From: a bacterium
Lineage (GTDB): Bacteria; CLD3; SB21
Direction: 5' to 3'
DNA length: 64,000 bases
Assembly (NCBI GenBank): GCA_013360215.1
Contig: JABWCP010000011.1
Coordinates: 25,164 to 89,163 of the forward strand
In this document: positions 45,099 to 54,053 of the stretch, piece by piece
How the letters are laid out: the number at the start of each line of letters is the position of its first letter
Position numbering within the stretch: position 1 is the stretch's first letter
Position numbers and translations under genes: made by a program
Notes under the pieces: model-generated
Database searches by the model: none
The model's input: only the letters and a program-made list of their open reading frames with translations
Told to the model about the DNA's origin: nothing

Positions 45099-45932
45099 TT
45101 ATATGGCCGTCGCATCGATCACCGCAAAAGGTATTTCGATGCGAAACACATCCTCATCCGCGACGATATCGTTCATGCGATCTTCCATTGCCGTAAAAAC
45201 AGGGCGCCGGATTTCCTGAGGCACTAGATTTTTCCATGAAGGGAGAAACCAATGGCGGATCAAATGATGTTCAAAGAAAGCTTTCCCGTCGGTAAAATCC
45301 ATGTGAAACTGCCGCAGTTTGATTTCTCCGATTTCAAATCCTGATTCTTCGATCCATGCTTCCATACGATCCAGCGGAGGTCTTTTTTGTTGGATATGCT
45401 GATCAATAAGGGGAAGGTTTTCTTCGCGGCGATGATCACGCAGCGCTGCACGCAACACATCGTAAAAAGCGCGCATCGTGCCTTCGAGATTGTACGTCAT
45501 GACAAACTGTGCACCGTGTTTGGCGGAACGGCGGCACGTGCTTAAGGTTTTTGGAATATCGCTTACATTGTTAATGCCGTTATTAGATACGATCAGATCA
45601 CACGTATGTTCTCCGATGGTTGCATCTTCGGCCTGACCTTCGATGATACGCACCTGCGTGATGCCCAAACGTTCGGTTTTTTCACGGAGGCGTGCGACCG
45701 CCGCCGGCCACGGATCAATGCCCCATACCGTTCCTTTTTTTCCGATACGTTCGGCGATTTCAAGCATTGGAAATCCGGTACCGCAACCGATGTCCATCAC
45801 GGTCATGCCGGGTTTAAAGCGTATGGCGTTGAGCAGTTCCGTTCCAAACGGCGCCGACCAAAGCGGCAATTCATCGGTGACCGCCATCAGTGCGGGATCA
45901 TTGGGATCGTATTGATAATCTAAATAATCCAT
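45099..45932 (-). CDS. SAM-dependent methyltransferase (class I)
   Basis: A 277-residue methyltransferase with a Rossmann SAM-binding site, MTVMDIGCGTGFPMLEIAERIG, followed by WGIDPWPAAVARLRE, EGQAEDATI and CDLIVSNNGINNV. It resembles the ubiquinone/menaquinone-type (Methyltransf_11) group without a diagnostic substrate motif. The substrate is unknown. It lies 34 bases downstream of the propeller kinase gene in the same direction. Confidence 0.88.
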   Translation of the reverse strand: MDYLDYQYDPNDPALMAVTDELPLWSAPFGTELLNAIRFKPGMTVMDIGCGTGFPMLEIAERIGKKGTVWGIDPWPAAVARLREKTERLGITQVRIIEGQAEDATIGEHTCDLIVSNNGINNVSDIPKTLSTCRRSAKHGAQFVMTYNLEGTMRAFYDVLRAALRDHRREENLPLIDQHIQQKRPPLDRMEAWIEESGFEIGEIKLRQFHMDFTDGKAFFEHHLIRHWFLPSWKNLVPQEIRRPVFTAMEDRMNDIVADEDVFRIEIPFAVIDATAI

Positions 45933-45966
45933 ACGGTTTTTCTTTTATTAGTGAAGTGAAATTATT

Positions 45967-48840
45967 TTACAGAGGTATAAAAATTTCGGTTACCGCTCCG
46001 TTATCGTTGATTTGTTTTATGCGGCCGCGCACGCGTTCGGCGCGCATGCGCATATTGCGAAGGCCGTTGCCTTTTCCGATCCGCTCATCGGGAATGCCGC
46101 GGCCATTGTCCCTCAGAGAAATTATGAGACCGCGATCTGTACGCTCGATGCGAACGTGTACGGAGGTAGCTCCCGAATGTTTGGCCGCATTATGCAGCAC
46201 TTCTTTGACGATCAGAAAAACATTTTGCCGCACATCTACAGCCAGCGATTCTTCCGCGCGGATGCCGTGTACATCCCACGTGCAGGCGATCTCGGCCGTG
46301 TTAAGCACCTGATACGCCGTATCCTGCAGGCGCGCGATCAGGTCGCCCATGCGATCATTGCGTGCGTCAATGGACCAGACAATATCGCTGAAGGTGCGTA
46401 TCACATCACGGCTGAGTTGGCCGATCCGTTCGGCGGAATGACGAATAGCCGAGAGATCATCGGAACTGCGAATGGATTCCGAACTGACGGCAATACGCGT
46501 GAGCGTTGAACCGATATCATCATGCAGATCGCTGGCAATGCGCACGCGCATACGTTCCATGGCGAGCAAACGTGTGACACGAATGCGGTAAATAACCCAC
46601 AATAATCCGATCACGGCTAGGACGAGTATCAACCGGAACCACCAGGTTTTCCAAAACGGAGGCGTGATCGTAAAGACCAGCGATTCCGTCGGGCTCCATA
46701 CACCCCAGTCGTTGGCGGACTGCACCTCAAACGTATAATCGCCCGAAGCGAGATTGGTATATTGGATCGTGCGTTCCGTAGTGGGAATCCACTGCGCATC
46801 AAGACCTTGTAGCCGGTAGCGGTAGCGCACCTGTTCCGGCGCTGAAGGATAGATTCCGATAAAATCAAATTTCAAATAATTTTCGTCATGACGGAAAGCG
46901 GTGTGCGCCACGACCGGAATGCTATTTTCATACACGCGCAAACGATGGATACGCGTCTGCGGAACGGTATAGAGGCTGTCGGAACTCGGGTTGATCTCTG
47001 TCATGCCGTTGACGGTTGCAACCCATACCCGGCCGTTCTGATCCGTACACACACCTCCGAGGCTGCATTCATCGCCGGCCAGGCCGTCGCTGCGCCGAAT
47101 CGTGCGTATCAACGTGTCTCCGCCGGAAAACGAAAGGATGTGCATGCCGCGATTGCTGGCCGCATAAATGGCGCCTCTAGCATCACCGGTGATCGCATAG
47201 ATCGTATTGTCACGCAATCCGTTTTTGGTATCAAAATTACGAATAACTCCGTCGCGTATCAAAGACAGACCGCCGCCATCGGTACCAACGCACAAAAGGC
47301 CGTCGGGCGCTTCGTATATGGAAACAACAAAATCGCCGGCCAGTCCGTTTTTCTGAGAAATATTTTTGAATTGCGATCCGTCGTATATAAAAAGACCGGC
47401 GCCGTCGCTGCCAAAGGCCATGCGGCCGTCGCGCAACGTACGTGCACACCATACGATCTGCCCGGAGAGCGGCGTTCCGGTAGCCCATGGCACGATCTGG
47501 CGGTTTTCTACTTTAGCAAGCCCTCCGCGTGTAGCCAAAATCATGTTCCCGTCGGCATCTTCGGTCATTCCGTAAGCCCGATTCATCGGTTTGTCGGAGT
47601 GACGATAAGTGGCGGTCACGCGTCCGTCGGTTACCGTGTGAATTCCGTTGTGTGTGCCGATCCACAACCGGCCACGTCGATCTTCAAAAAGACTCCAGAT
47701 CAGGTTGTGCGCCAACCCTTTTTTTTCATCGAGAATTTCCGGTTTATCGCCACGCATGGTGATAAGACCGGCGTGTGAACCAAACACCATACTTCCATCG
47801 CGTCTCTGGGTGACTGTGGTGAAAGGCGCATCGGGCAATTCTTTACCGCTGCGCCACGTCGTCAAACGCCCGGGCCGATACATACTGACGCCGCCGCCAT
47901 TGGTCCCGAAATAAAGCGTACGGTCGTAATCTTCATAGATATTCCATACTAAGTCATTGGCCAATCCGTTTGCTGTCGTCAGATTCTCAAAAACGCCGTG
48001 GTGCCATAGACTGATGCCATTGGCCGTAGCGATGCACAATGCGCCGTTTTGCAGGAGCAGCATTGCATTGATGTCATTATCGGCAAGACCGTCGCGTGTG
48101 GTGTAGTTAGTACAACGCCCGTTGATATACACACTCAGTCCCTCGCGTGTACCCAAAGCCCATGCGCTGTCATTGAGACGGCGAATGCTGCGTACAATGG
48201 GATGGATCAGTCCGTCGCGTGCCGTGATGCGCTGTTGCGTTTGTGGGGACAGAATCGCTACACCGCTGTCGGTGCCAAACCACCAGACATCGTTATCGGC
48301 GTGAACGCCGGTGTACACGCGCAGATCGGGTAACCCTTCGTGAAGGCCGATGGTTTTCCAGCTTCGCCGTTGCGGTTGATAAAAACTGACGCCGCCGCCA
48401 TAAGTACAAATCCACAACGCCGAATCACCGGACGGAATGATATTCCACACGCGATTATCGCACAAACCGGAATCTTTATTGAGTGTCGTAAAACGCCCGT
48501 CGCGATACACAGAGAGGCCGCCACCGTCGGTTCCGATATACATAGATCCGTCATGGTACTCGTGCAACGCCGATATTTGCCCGCCGGCGAGACCGTCCTG
48601 CGTTTGAAAATTTTGAAAACGAACACCGTCCCACCGACTCAGTCCGCCCAACGTGCCGATCCACACATAACCCCAACGGTCGCGGGTGATCGCCGTGACT
48701 TGCGATTGGACAAGCCCTTGTTCGACATTGACGGAGCGGTGGATTTTGATTTGTGCGCTGACGTTGGATGACGGCATCAGCAGTACAAAAAAAATCAGAG
48801 TTAGTTTTTTTAGCGGATGCATCGGGGTTGATGTTACCAT
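45967..48840 (-). CDS. Second two-component-regulator-propeller sensor kinase (HisKA_3)
   Basis: A 957-residue membrane kinase. A signal peptide is followed by repeated propeller blades (about residues 35-610, units such as GYVWIGTLGGLSRWDG), a Y_Y_Y domain (about 620-690, ending YTFEVQSANDWGVWSP), a membrane span (WWFRLILVLAVIGLLWVIY), a HisKA_3 domain with His773 (RIASDLHDDIGSTL) and a HATPase (LLHNAAKHSGA, DNGRGIP, GNGLRNM). It has the same architecture as the kinase at 16925. The NarL-type regulator at 42816 is the likely partner (inference). Confidence 0.93.
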   Translation of the reverse strand: MVTSTPMHPLKKLTLIFFVLLMPSSNVSAQIKIHRSVNVEQGLVQSQVTAITRDRWGYVWIGTLGGLSRWDGVRFQNFQTQDGLAGGQISALHEYHDGSMYIGTDGGGLSVYRDGRFTTLNKDSGLCDNRVWNIIPSGDSALWICTYGGGVSFYQPQRRSWKTIGLHEGLPDLRVYTGVHADNDVWWFGTDSGVAILSPQTQQRITARDGLIHPIVRSIRRLNDSAWALGTREGLSVYINGRCTNYTTRDGLADNDINAMLLLQNGALCIATANGISLWHHGVFENLTTANGLANDLVWNIYEDYDRTLYFGTNGGGVSMYRPGRLTTWRSGKELPDAPFTTVTQRRDGSMVFGSHAGLITMRGDKPEILDEKKGLAHNLIWSLFEDRRGRLWIGTHNGIHTVTDGRVTATYRHSDKPMNRAYGMTEDADGNMILATRGGLAKVENRQIVPWATGTPLSGQIVWCARTLRDGRMAFGSDGAGLFIYDGSQFKNISQKNGLAGDFVVSIYEAPDGLLCVGTDGGGLSLIRDGVIRNFDTKNGLRDNTIYAITGDARGAIYAASNRGMHILSFSGGDTLIRTIRRSDGLAGDECSLGGVCTDQNGRVWVATVNGMTEINPSSDSLYTVPQTRIHRLRVYENSIPVVAHTAFRHDENYLKFDFIGIYPSAPEQVRYRYRLQGLDAQWIPTTERTIQYTNLASGDYTFEVQSANDWGVWSPTESLVFTITPPFWKTWWFRLILVLAVIGLLWVIYRIRVTRLLAMERMRVRIASDLHDDIGSTLTRIAVSSESIRSSDDLSAIRHSAERIGQLSRDVIRTFSDIVWSIDARNDRMGDLIARLQDTAYQVLNTAEIACTWDVHGIRAEESLAVDVRQNVFLIVKEVLHNAAKHSGATSVHVRIERTDRGLIISLRDNGRGIPDERIGKGNGLRNMRMRAERVRGRIKQINDNGAVTEIFIPL

Positions 48841-48931
48841 ATTAAACTGCGCAATCAGACGTGATTTATGAAAATAAGAACCGATTATTTTCGAGATGCG
48901 CGAGTACCGATTACACGGTCTGACGAAACAA

Positions 48932-49792
48932 CTATGCGTGCTGTGCGATGCGCTGCGATCCGCAGTAGATATTGTACTGACCGGAGCGAAGAAACCCGAT
49001 CAATGTCATGCCGAACTCGTGTGCGGATTTGACGGCCAGACTGGACGGTGCGGAAACCGCCGCAATACACGGTATGCCGACGCTCAATGCTTTCTGCACG
49101 ATTTCGTAACTGACGCGCCCGCTGACCAAAAGCAGATGGCCATGGAGCGGCAAACGTCGCTGCATGAAAGCCCAGCCGATGATTTTATCTACGGCGTTAT
49201 GCCGTCCGATATCCTCGCGCGCGCAGAGTAAGTTTCCTGCATTATCAAATAATCCGGCGCCGTGCAGGCCGCCTGTTTGTTCGAATATTTTTTGTTCGCG
49301 GCGCAGGCGATCGGGCAAAGTGAGAATTTGCTCAGCCATAAAAACCGTCGCGTCCTCGATGCGACGAAACCCCTTAGCGCGCAAATCGCTGATTGAGCGG
49401 CTCCCGCAGATACCGCAGCTGGATTGGACAAACGAATAGCGGCGCAATTGGTCGGCCTCGGCCATGCGTGCGAAGGCGGATTCGTTCACATGCAGCGTGA
49501 TTGAATTTTCTTCCGGTGATAGGATTTTTTGTATGATGGTATAGTCGGGAGAGCCGTCTCCGGCGTGAAGTAAGCCTTCGGCCGCCAAAAAACCAAGCGC
49601 CAAGTCGGCGTCATGACCGGGTGTACGCATCGTAACGGCGATTTCGACGGTGCGTTCCATGTGAGCGACCGCGATGGACAGCGGTTCTTCAGTGACGAGC
49701 GTGTCGGCATGATCGCGGTCCAAACCATCGCTGAATTTTTTTATGAGATAGGTGCGTGTTGCCGATTCCACATAAACCTCGAAGTTTCGCAC
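48932..49792 (-). CDS. fdhD: Formate dehydrogenase accessory sulfurtransferase FdhD
   Basis: A 286-residue protein of the FdhD family, which moves sulfur from a cysteine desulfurase to the molybdenum or tungsten cofactor of formate dehydrogenase. The motif TEEPLSIAV, the loop cysteines in SSCGICGSRS, TGGLHGAGLF, EDIGRHNAVDKIIG and SGRVSYEIVQKA are all present. No formate dehydrogenase subunit is in the window, so its client lies elsewhere. A class V PLP enzyme with a late cysteine lies about 4 kb downstream on the same strand, which could be coincidence. Confidence 0.95.
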   Translation of the reverse strand: MRNFEVYVESATRTYLIKKFSDGLDRDHADTLVTEEPLSIAVAHMERTVEIAVTMRTPGHDADLALGFLAAEGLLHAGDGSPDYTIIQKILSPEENSITLHVNESAFARMAEADQLRRYSFVQSSCGICGSRSISDLRAKGFRRIEDATVFMAEQILTLPDRLRREQKIFEQTGGLHGAGLFDNAGNLLCAREDIGRHNAVDKIIGWAFMQRRLPLHGHLLLVSGRVSYEIVQKALSVGIPCIAAVSAPSSLAVKSAHEFGMTLIGFLRSGQYNIYCGSQRIAQHA

Positions 49793-49888
49793 AAACTACC
49801 CAAAAAGGGCTTCAATTTCACTAATTTTATGGTATTTTTATGGTATAAAGGTGTTAATTTCCGGATCGGCTTATAATTAAGAAAAAAA

Positions 49889-49917
49889 TTGACAAATCAT
49901 GTTCTTTTAGATATATT
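49889..49917 (+). promoter_or_regulatory. Near-consensus sigma-70-type promoter of the peptidase-bactofilin-ATP synthase unit
   Basis: TTGACA at 49889-49894 and TATATT at 49912-49917 with a 17-base spacer, in AT-rich DNA about 110 bases before the M23 peptidase start. I see no terminator from here to 53385, so this promoter can serve the whole cluster. Confidence 0.75.
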
Positions 49918-50024
49918 GCGTTGCTTTTTGGAAAAAAAGGCGTATGTTCTATAAAAATTTAGATTTAGCATCGTTTTAAAGCGATATAAACGCGATCCGA
50001 TCGGTCATCAAAAACGGGTTGAAC

Positions 50025-50975
50025 GTGGAAGAAAAAAAGAAATCGCCGCACAAATATGTCACACTTCTGGTGATGTTTGATGCCGTTTCCGATCCCCGGA
50101 GTTTTCGCCTTAAAGTTTCAACGCTGCGCGTGATGCTCGGTACATTGGCTGTAGTAGGTCTTGTGCTGGCCGGTTCTTTGATATACTATTTTTCGTTTGC
50201 CTATAAGGTGTTTTATTACGACGAGCTGGAGCGTAAATACGAAAAGCTCGCCGAAGATAATACCCGGATCAAGCAGATCGAACGCGAGTACCGTAAGGTC
50301 AAGCAGGAGAATGAAAAAATCCGCATCGTGTTTGGTTTGCTGAAAAACATGCCCCGGGACACGACGTACGAAGGCCGCTCAACGTATGAAAATTTTACGG
50401 CGCCGAGTGAAATGGGATATTATCCCGGCAAAGACCTCAACGATCCGATGCATGAAAAAATGGCGGAGGATATCAGCAGCGATGTCGGCCGTATCGGTAT
50501 AGATTATTTATCCTACGCCCGCGTCGTGCCCACGTTGATGCCGGTTAACAGCCGCTTTATTGCGCGCGGTTATCAGGATAACCGTTACAACGATCCGTCG
50601 GCTACACGCATACATCGCGGTGTGGACATCGTGGCGGAGGAAGGCGCGCCGGTCAAGGCCGCTTCCGAAGGTCGGGTGATCGTTTCGGAATGGTTTACCG
50701 ACTACGGCAATACGATCGTCCTGTATCATGGATTCGGTTTTTTTTCAGTGTATAAACATTTGCAATTTCGCCTGAAAGAAACGGATGATGCGGTCAAGAC
50801 GGGTGAAGTGATCGGCACGGTCGGTAAGACCGGGCGTTTGGCAACAGGTATTCATTTACATTTTGAAATATGGCGCGACGGCGTGCCGCGGGATCCGGCG
50901 ACTTTTATACCGCAGATCCGCGATGCGCTGGTGATCACGGTGAAAGCCGACTCACTCGCCAAAAAAAGCAGTTAA
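50025..50975 (+). CDS. M23 (LytM-type) cell-wall peptidase, membrane-anchored
   Basis: A roughly 316-residue protein with one N-terminal membrane span (about residues 32-52), a coiled coil (about 60-105) and a C-terminal M23 zinc endopeptidase domain. Metal ligands are seen in HRGVDIV (His and Asp) and HLHFEIW (HxH). The start is uncertain: a GTG at 50025 has ACGGG at suitable spacing, while a TTG at 50019 sits directly on it. It cleaves peptidoglycan cross-links in the periplasm. The bactofilin gene follows after 19 bases, a pairing known from cell-shape modules. Confidence 0.9.
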   Translation: MEEKKKSPHKYVTLLVMFDAVSDPRSFRLKVSTLRVMLGTLAVVGLVLAGSLIYYFSFAYKVFYYDELERKYEKLAEDNTRIKQIEREYRKVKQENEKIRIVFGLLKNMPRDTTYEGRSTYENFTAPSEMGYYPGKDLNDPMHEKMAEDISSDVGRIGIDYLSYARVVPTLMPVNSRFIARGYQDNRYNDPSATRIHRGVDIVAEEGAPVKAASEGRVIVSEWFTDYGNTIVLYHGFGFFSVYKHLQFRLKETDDAVKTGEVIGTVGKTGRLATGIHLHFEIWRDGVPRDPATFIPQIRDALVITVKADSLAKKSS

Positions 50976-50994
50976 ACTAAACGAAAGAACGCCC

Positions 50995-51435
50995 ATGGCG
51001 TTTGGTGAAAAAAATACGAACAATACCGCCGGTGCAGGTCTCAACCTGATCAGCCGCGGTACCGTGATCAACGGCAATATCAGCGCCTCGACGAGCATTC
51101 GTATCGAAGGCGAAATCAAAGGCAAAATCGTTTGCCATGATGCCGTCACGATCGGTACGACGGGTATGGTCGAAGGCGATATTGATGCCAAAAGCGTGAT
51201 CGTAGGCGGCAAAGTAATCGGCAATGTGACTTCGCAGGATCGTTTGATGATGGAGTCGCGTTCCGGTATCCAAGGTAATATCAAAGCCCGCCGGTTGGTG
51301 GTCGAAGAAGGCGCGGTGTTCGAAGGTCGTTGTTCGATGAAAGATACGAAAGATAAGCCGCTCGTGATCAACGAGAATGCGAATCGCGATATGTTTGAGG
51401 AACCTGAAGCTGCGCGTTTAGCTAAAGCGCAGTAG
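50995..51435 (+). CDS. Bactofilin
   Basis: A 146-residue polymer-forming cytoskeletal protein. The core (about residues 18-115) is a right-handed beta-helix built of short repeats (GTVINGNISASTSIRIEGEIKG, then GKIVCHDAVTIGTTGMVEGDI). Bactofilins recruit M23 peptidases and shape the cell in Caulobacter, Myxococcus and Helicobacter. The upstream M23 gene fits that pairing. Confidence 0.93.
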   Translation: MAFGEKNTNNTAGAGLNLISRGTVINGNISASTSIRIEGEIKGKIVCHDAVTIGTTGMVEGDIDAKSVIVGGKVIGNVTSQDRLMMESRSGIQGNIKARRLVVEEGAVFEGRCSMKDTKDKPLVINENANRDMFEEPEAARLAKAQ

Positions 51436-51440
51436 GTTTT

Positions 51441-51746
51441 ATGCCCACGGGTAAACATACGACCCAAAGCTTATCGGAAACGATGCATGCGCTTGGGCCG
51501 TGGATCGGATGGGGTTGGCAATTTGCCCTGACGCTCGGCGTTTTGACTTGGGGCGGGCACTGGTTAGACGGATATTTTGAAACGAAAGTTCTTTTTACGC
51601 TGGCCGGTATTTTTTTGGGATTGGCCGGCGGTTTTATACAGTTGATCCGGATGGTTCGGAATCTTCCGAAGCCGGAACGACATCACCACGGAGAGGAGCG
51701 TCATTCGGACCGCGTAACCAAGCCGACGAATGAAGAGAAGGAATGA
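51441..51746 (+). CDS. AtpZ-like ATP synthase assembly membrane protein
   Basis: A 101-residue protein with two membrane helices (about residues 20-40 and 45-66), GWGWQFALTLGVLTWGGHWLDGYF and AGIFLGLAGGFIQLIRMV, matching the AtpZ/AtpI family that accompanies F1Fo synthase and is linked to c-ring assembly or Mg2+ entry. The charged, His-rich tail is not conserved. The next gene overlaps its stop by 4 bases. Confidence 0.85.
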   Translation: MPTGKHTTQSLSETMHALGPWIGWGWQFALTLGVLTWGGHWLDGYFETKVLFTLAGIFLGLAGGFIQLIRMVRNLPKPERHHHGEERHSDRVTKPTNEEKE

Positions 51747-52132
51747 GTCAAAAATTGTTTCTGATGGTCGTATCGCTGATCACCGTCATTGTTCTTTTGA
51801 TATTGAATGCCTTCATTGAAACGGCACAGGAATTTCGAGTCGTGCTTTGTGCGAGCGTTGTAGCATTGGCGCACGTGCTTTGCGGCTTTTATATGACGCG
51901 TTGGGCTTTTACTAAGTCAAACAAACTTTTTATGAGCGTCGTGATGGGCGGCATGGGCATTCGTATGATGTTGGTCGGCATTATCCTCGTGATCGTGTAT
52001 AAATTGGTGGCGATCGATATCAAGTTGTTCATCGTTACATTTGGTGTGTATTACCTGCTGTTTCAGATTGTCGAGATTTATTTTGTAAACCGCGGGCTGC
52101 AGATGAAAAAATTAAATAATAATACTATATAG
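51743..52132 (+). CDS. AtpI-like ATP synthase membrane protein
   Basis: A 129-residue protein with four hydrophobic spans, in the position where many ATP synthase operons carry atpI, just before subunit a. The sequence is not diagnostic. With the AtpZ-like gene it makes the usual atpZ-atpI-atpB order. AtpI helps c-ring assembly in characterised species. Confidence 0.75.
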   Translation: MSQKLFLMVVSLITVIVLLILNAFIETAQEFRVVLCASVVALAHVLCGFYMTRWAFTKSNKLFMSVVMGGMGIRMMLVGIILVIVYKLVAIDIKLFIVTFGVYYLLFQIVEIYFVNRGLQMKKLNNNTI

Positions 52133-52145
52133 GATATTCGTACGC

Positions 52146-53057
52146 ATGCTCATGCCTATGTTAACCTTCTGGCAAGCCGCTTCGCAGGAAGCGCCCAAAG
52201 CCGCCGACAAAGCAGAAAAAGTGGATATCGGCGGGACCATCATCCACCACATTACCAATTCCAATGAAATCGAACTCCCCATATTGGGTTATGTGAAACT
52301 GCCGCATTTTGATCCCATTCATATCGGCACTATGACGATAGACCTCAGTCCGACCAAACATGTCGTGATGATATGGTTGGTAGCGCTTTTGCTATTGGTG
52401 ATTTTTTCCATCTTGGCTCGTCCCAAACTGATTCCCCGCGGCCTCTACAATGCCATGGAAGCGTTGATCAGCTTCGTGCGCGAAGAGATTGTGCGCCCTA
52501 ATTTCGGTGCTAAAACCGACCGCTATATCCATTATTTCCTCACGTTGTTTTTCTTTATTCTGTTTATGAATCTTCTGGGGCTTATCCCGTATGGTTCGAC
52601 AGCAACCGGTAATATCGCCGTCACAGCGACCTTGGCCGTCGTGACGTTTTTTGTCACGCAATATACCGCTATCAAGTCGCAAGGTATCGGCGGGTATCTG
52701 AAACATCTTACGGCCGGCGTGCATTGGCTTTTGTGGCCGATCATGATTCCCGTCGAAGTAGTGGGGCTTTTTACCAAACCTTTCGCGCTCAGCGTTCGTC
52801 TTTTTGCCAATATGACGGCAGGCCACGTCGTGATTCTCTCCCTGCTTGGTTTGATCTTCGTATTAAAAACATATTTTGTCGCGCCGATTTCTATCCTGTT
52901 CGCGTTGTTTATTTACGTATTGGAACTTTTCGTCGCCTTTCTGCAGGCGTACATTTTTACGCTGTTATCGTCGCTTTTTATCAGCATGGGTATGCACCAC
53001 GAACACCATGAAGAGCATCATGACGCGGAGCATCCGGTGCATGCAGGGCATCACTGA
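52146..53057 (+). CDS. atpB: ATP synthase Fo subunit a
   Basis: Membrane stator subunit with the half-channels for proton passage. The essential Arg is in FALSVRLFANMTAGHV, preceded by LLWPIMIPVEVVGLFTKP. A long N-terminal extracytoplasmic segment (about residues 1-75) precedes the first helix, and a His/Glu-rich tail (HHEHHEEHHDAEH) ends the protein, which is unusual and could bind metal or be a neutral extension. Confidence 0.95.
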   Translation: MLMPMLTFWQAASQEAPKAADKAEKVDIGGTIIHHITNSNEIELPILGYVKLPHFDPIHIGTMTIDLSPTKHVVMIWLVALLLLVIFSILARPKLIPRGLYNAMEALISFVREEIVRPNFGAKTDRYIHYFLTLFFFILFMNLLGLIPYGSTATGNIAVTATLAVVTFFVTQYTAIKSQGIGGYLKHLTAGVHWLLWPIMIPVEVVGLFTKPFALSVRLFANMTAGHVVILSLLGLIFVLKTYFVAPISILFALFIYVLELFVAFLQAYIFTLLSSLFISMGMHHEHHEEHHDAEHPVHAGHH

Positions 53058-53133
53058 ATAGATAATGAATGAATGCAATTAACAAATACATAAACGAACT
53101 CATTTACAACATCATTTAACGGAGGAAACTACA

Positions 53134-53361
53134 ATGGGCGATTTAGGATTTGGCTTCTTGGCCGCCGGTATCGGCGCAGGTCTGGCTACGATTGGTGCGG
53201 GTTTGGGTATCGGTAAATTGGCCGCTTCCGCCCTCGAAGGCAGTGCGCGTCAACCGGAATCCGCCGGTGATATCCGTACGACCATGATCATTGCAGCCGC
53301 CCTTATCGAAGGTGTGGCGCTTTTTGCAGAAGTTATCTGCATCCTGTTGGCATTGAAGTAA
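53134..53361 (+). CDS. atpE: ATP synthase Fo subunit c
   Basis: A 75-residue hairpin subunit of the rotor ring. Helix 1 is rich in Gly (AAGIGAGLATIGAGLGIG), the polar loop reads ARQPES, and helix 2 carries the ion-binding Glu in ALIEGVALFAEV. The sodium-type pattern (Gln in helix 1 and Glu-Ser in helix 2) is absent: the helix 1 position is Lys and the residue after Glu is Gly, so proton coupling is predicted. A strong GGAGG ribosome site precedes it, as expected for the high-copy subunit. Confidence 0.95.
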   Translation: MGDLGFGFLAAGIGAGLATIGAGLGIGKLAASALEGSARQPESAGDIRTTMIIAAALIEGVALFAEVICILLALK

Positions 53362-53384
53362 TCGTATTGATTGTACGTTGGAAT

Positions 53385-53411
53385 ACGGCGGGAGTTAATC
53401 CCTCCCGCCGT
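53385..53411 (+). terminator. Strong hairpin between atpE and atpF, possible partial terminator
   Basis: A perfect 10-bp GC-rich stem ACGGCGGGAG/CTCCCGCCGT with a 7-base loop, followed by TTTGTTTAAT. It sits 24 bases after the atpE stop inside the operon. It could end part of the transcripts or protect the upstream 3' end, giving more subunit c than subunit b. Confidence 0.8.
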
Positions 53412-53465
53412 TTGTTTAATGATGTTGTTGTAAACTGAGTTGTAACTGAAAAGGTTTTGTACGCT

Positions 53466-54014
53466 ATGAAGACATTACTGCTTCTGCACATGATCTCCGG
53501 CGGCGGCGAACATAAAGGCGGATTGCTGGACATCGATCCGGGGTTGATCTTTTGGACCATAGTCACCTTCGTCATTTTGCTCGTGCTTTTACGTCTGACC
53601 GCATGGGGCCCGATCATCAAGATGCTCGAAGAACGCGAAGAAAAAATAAAAAATTCTCTCGAAGAAGCGGAAAAAGCCCGCCGTGAAGCGGCCGCTCTGA
53701 CCGAAAAAAATCAGGAAATCATGGCGAAGGCCGAACGTGAGGCTCAGGAAGTCGCGCGCCGCGCCAAAGAAAATGCCGAAAAACTGAAAACCGAAATCAT
53801 GGATCAGGCCAAAGCCGAAGCGGCCCGTTTGGTAGCGGAAGCCCGTACGCAGATCGAAAACGAAATGAATTCTGCGATCAGTGCGTTGCGCAAAGAAGTC
53901 GGTGACATGGCGGTCACGGCCGCCGGCAAAATCTTGGCGACCAACCTGGATGCCGATAAACATAAAAAACTGATCGATGATTTTATCAAAGACATGCCGG
54001 TGGGGCGTAATTAA
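53466..54014 (+). CDS. atpF: ATP synthase Fo subunit b
   Basis: A 182-residue peripheral-stalk subunit. An N-terminal membrane helix (about residues 24-44, LIFWTIVTFVILLVLL) is followed by a long charged coiled coil (KILEEREEKIKNSLEEAEKARREA type) and a C-terminal delta-binding region. The ATG at 53466 is used; a TTG nine bases earlier is the alternative. Confidence 0.94.
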   Translation: MKTLLLLHMISGGGEHKGGLLDIDPGLIFWTIVTFVILLVLLRLTAWGPIIKMLEEREEKIKNSLEEAEKARREAAALTEKNQEIMAKAEREAQEVARRAKENAEKLKTEIMDQAKAEAARLVAEARTQIENEMNSAISALRKEVGDMAVTAAGKILATNLDADKHKKLIDDFIKDMPVGRN

Positions 54015-54053
54015 TTAACCGGTACAACGTTAAAGTATTAATACCAAAGTAAT

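Noticed and set aside
46888..47778. A 296-codon plus-strand frame inside the second propeller kinase gene
   Set aside because: It arises from the repeated Gly/Asp codons of the propeller blades; no motif is seen.
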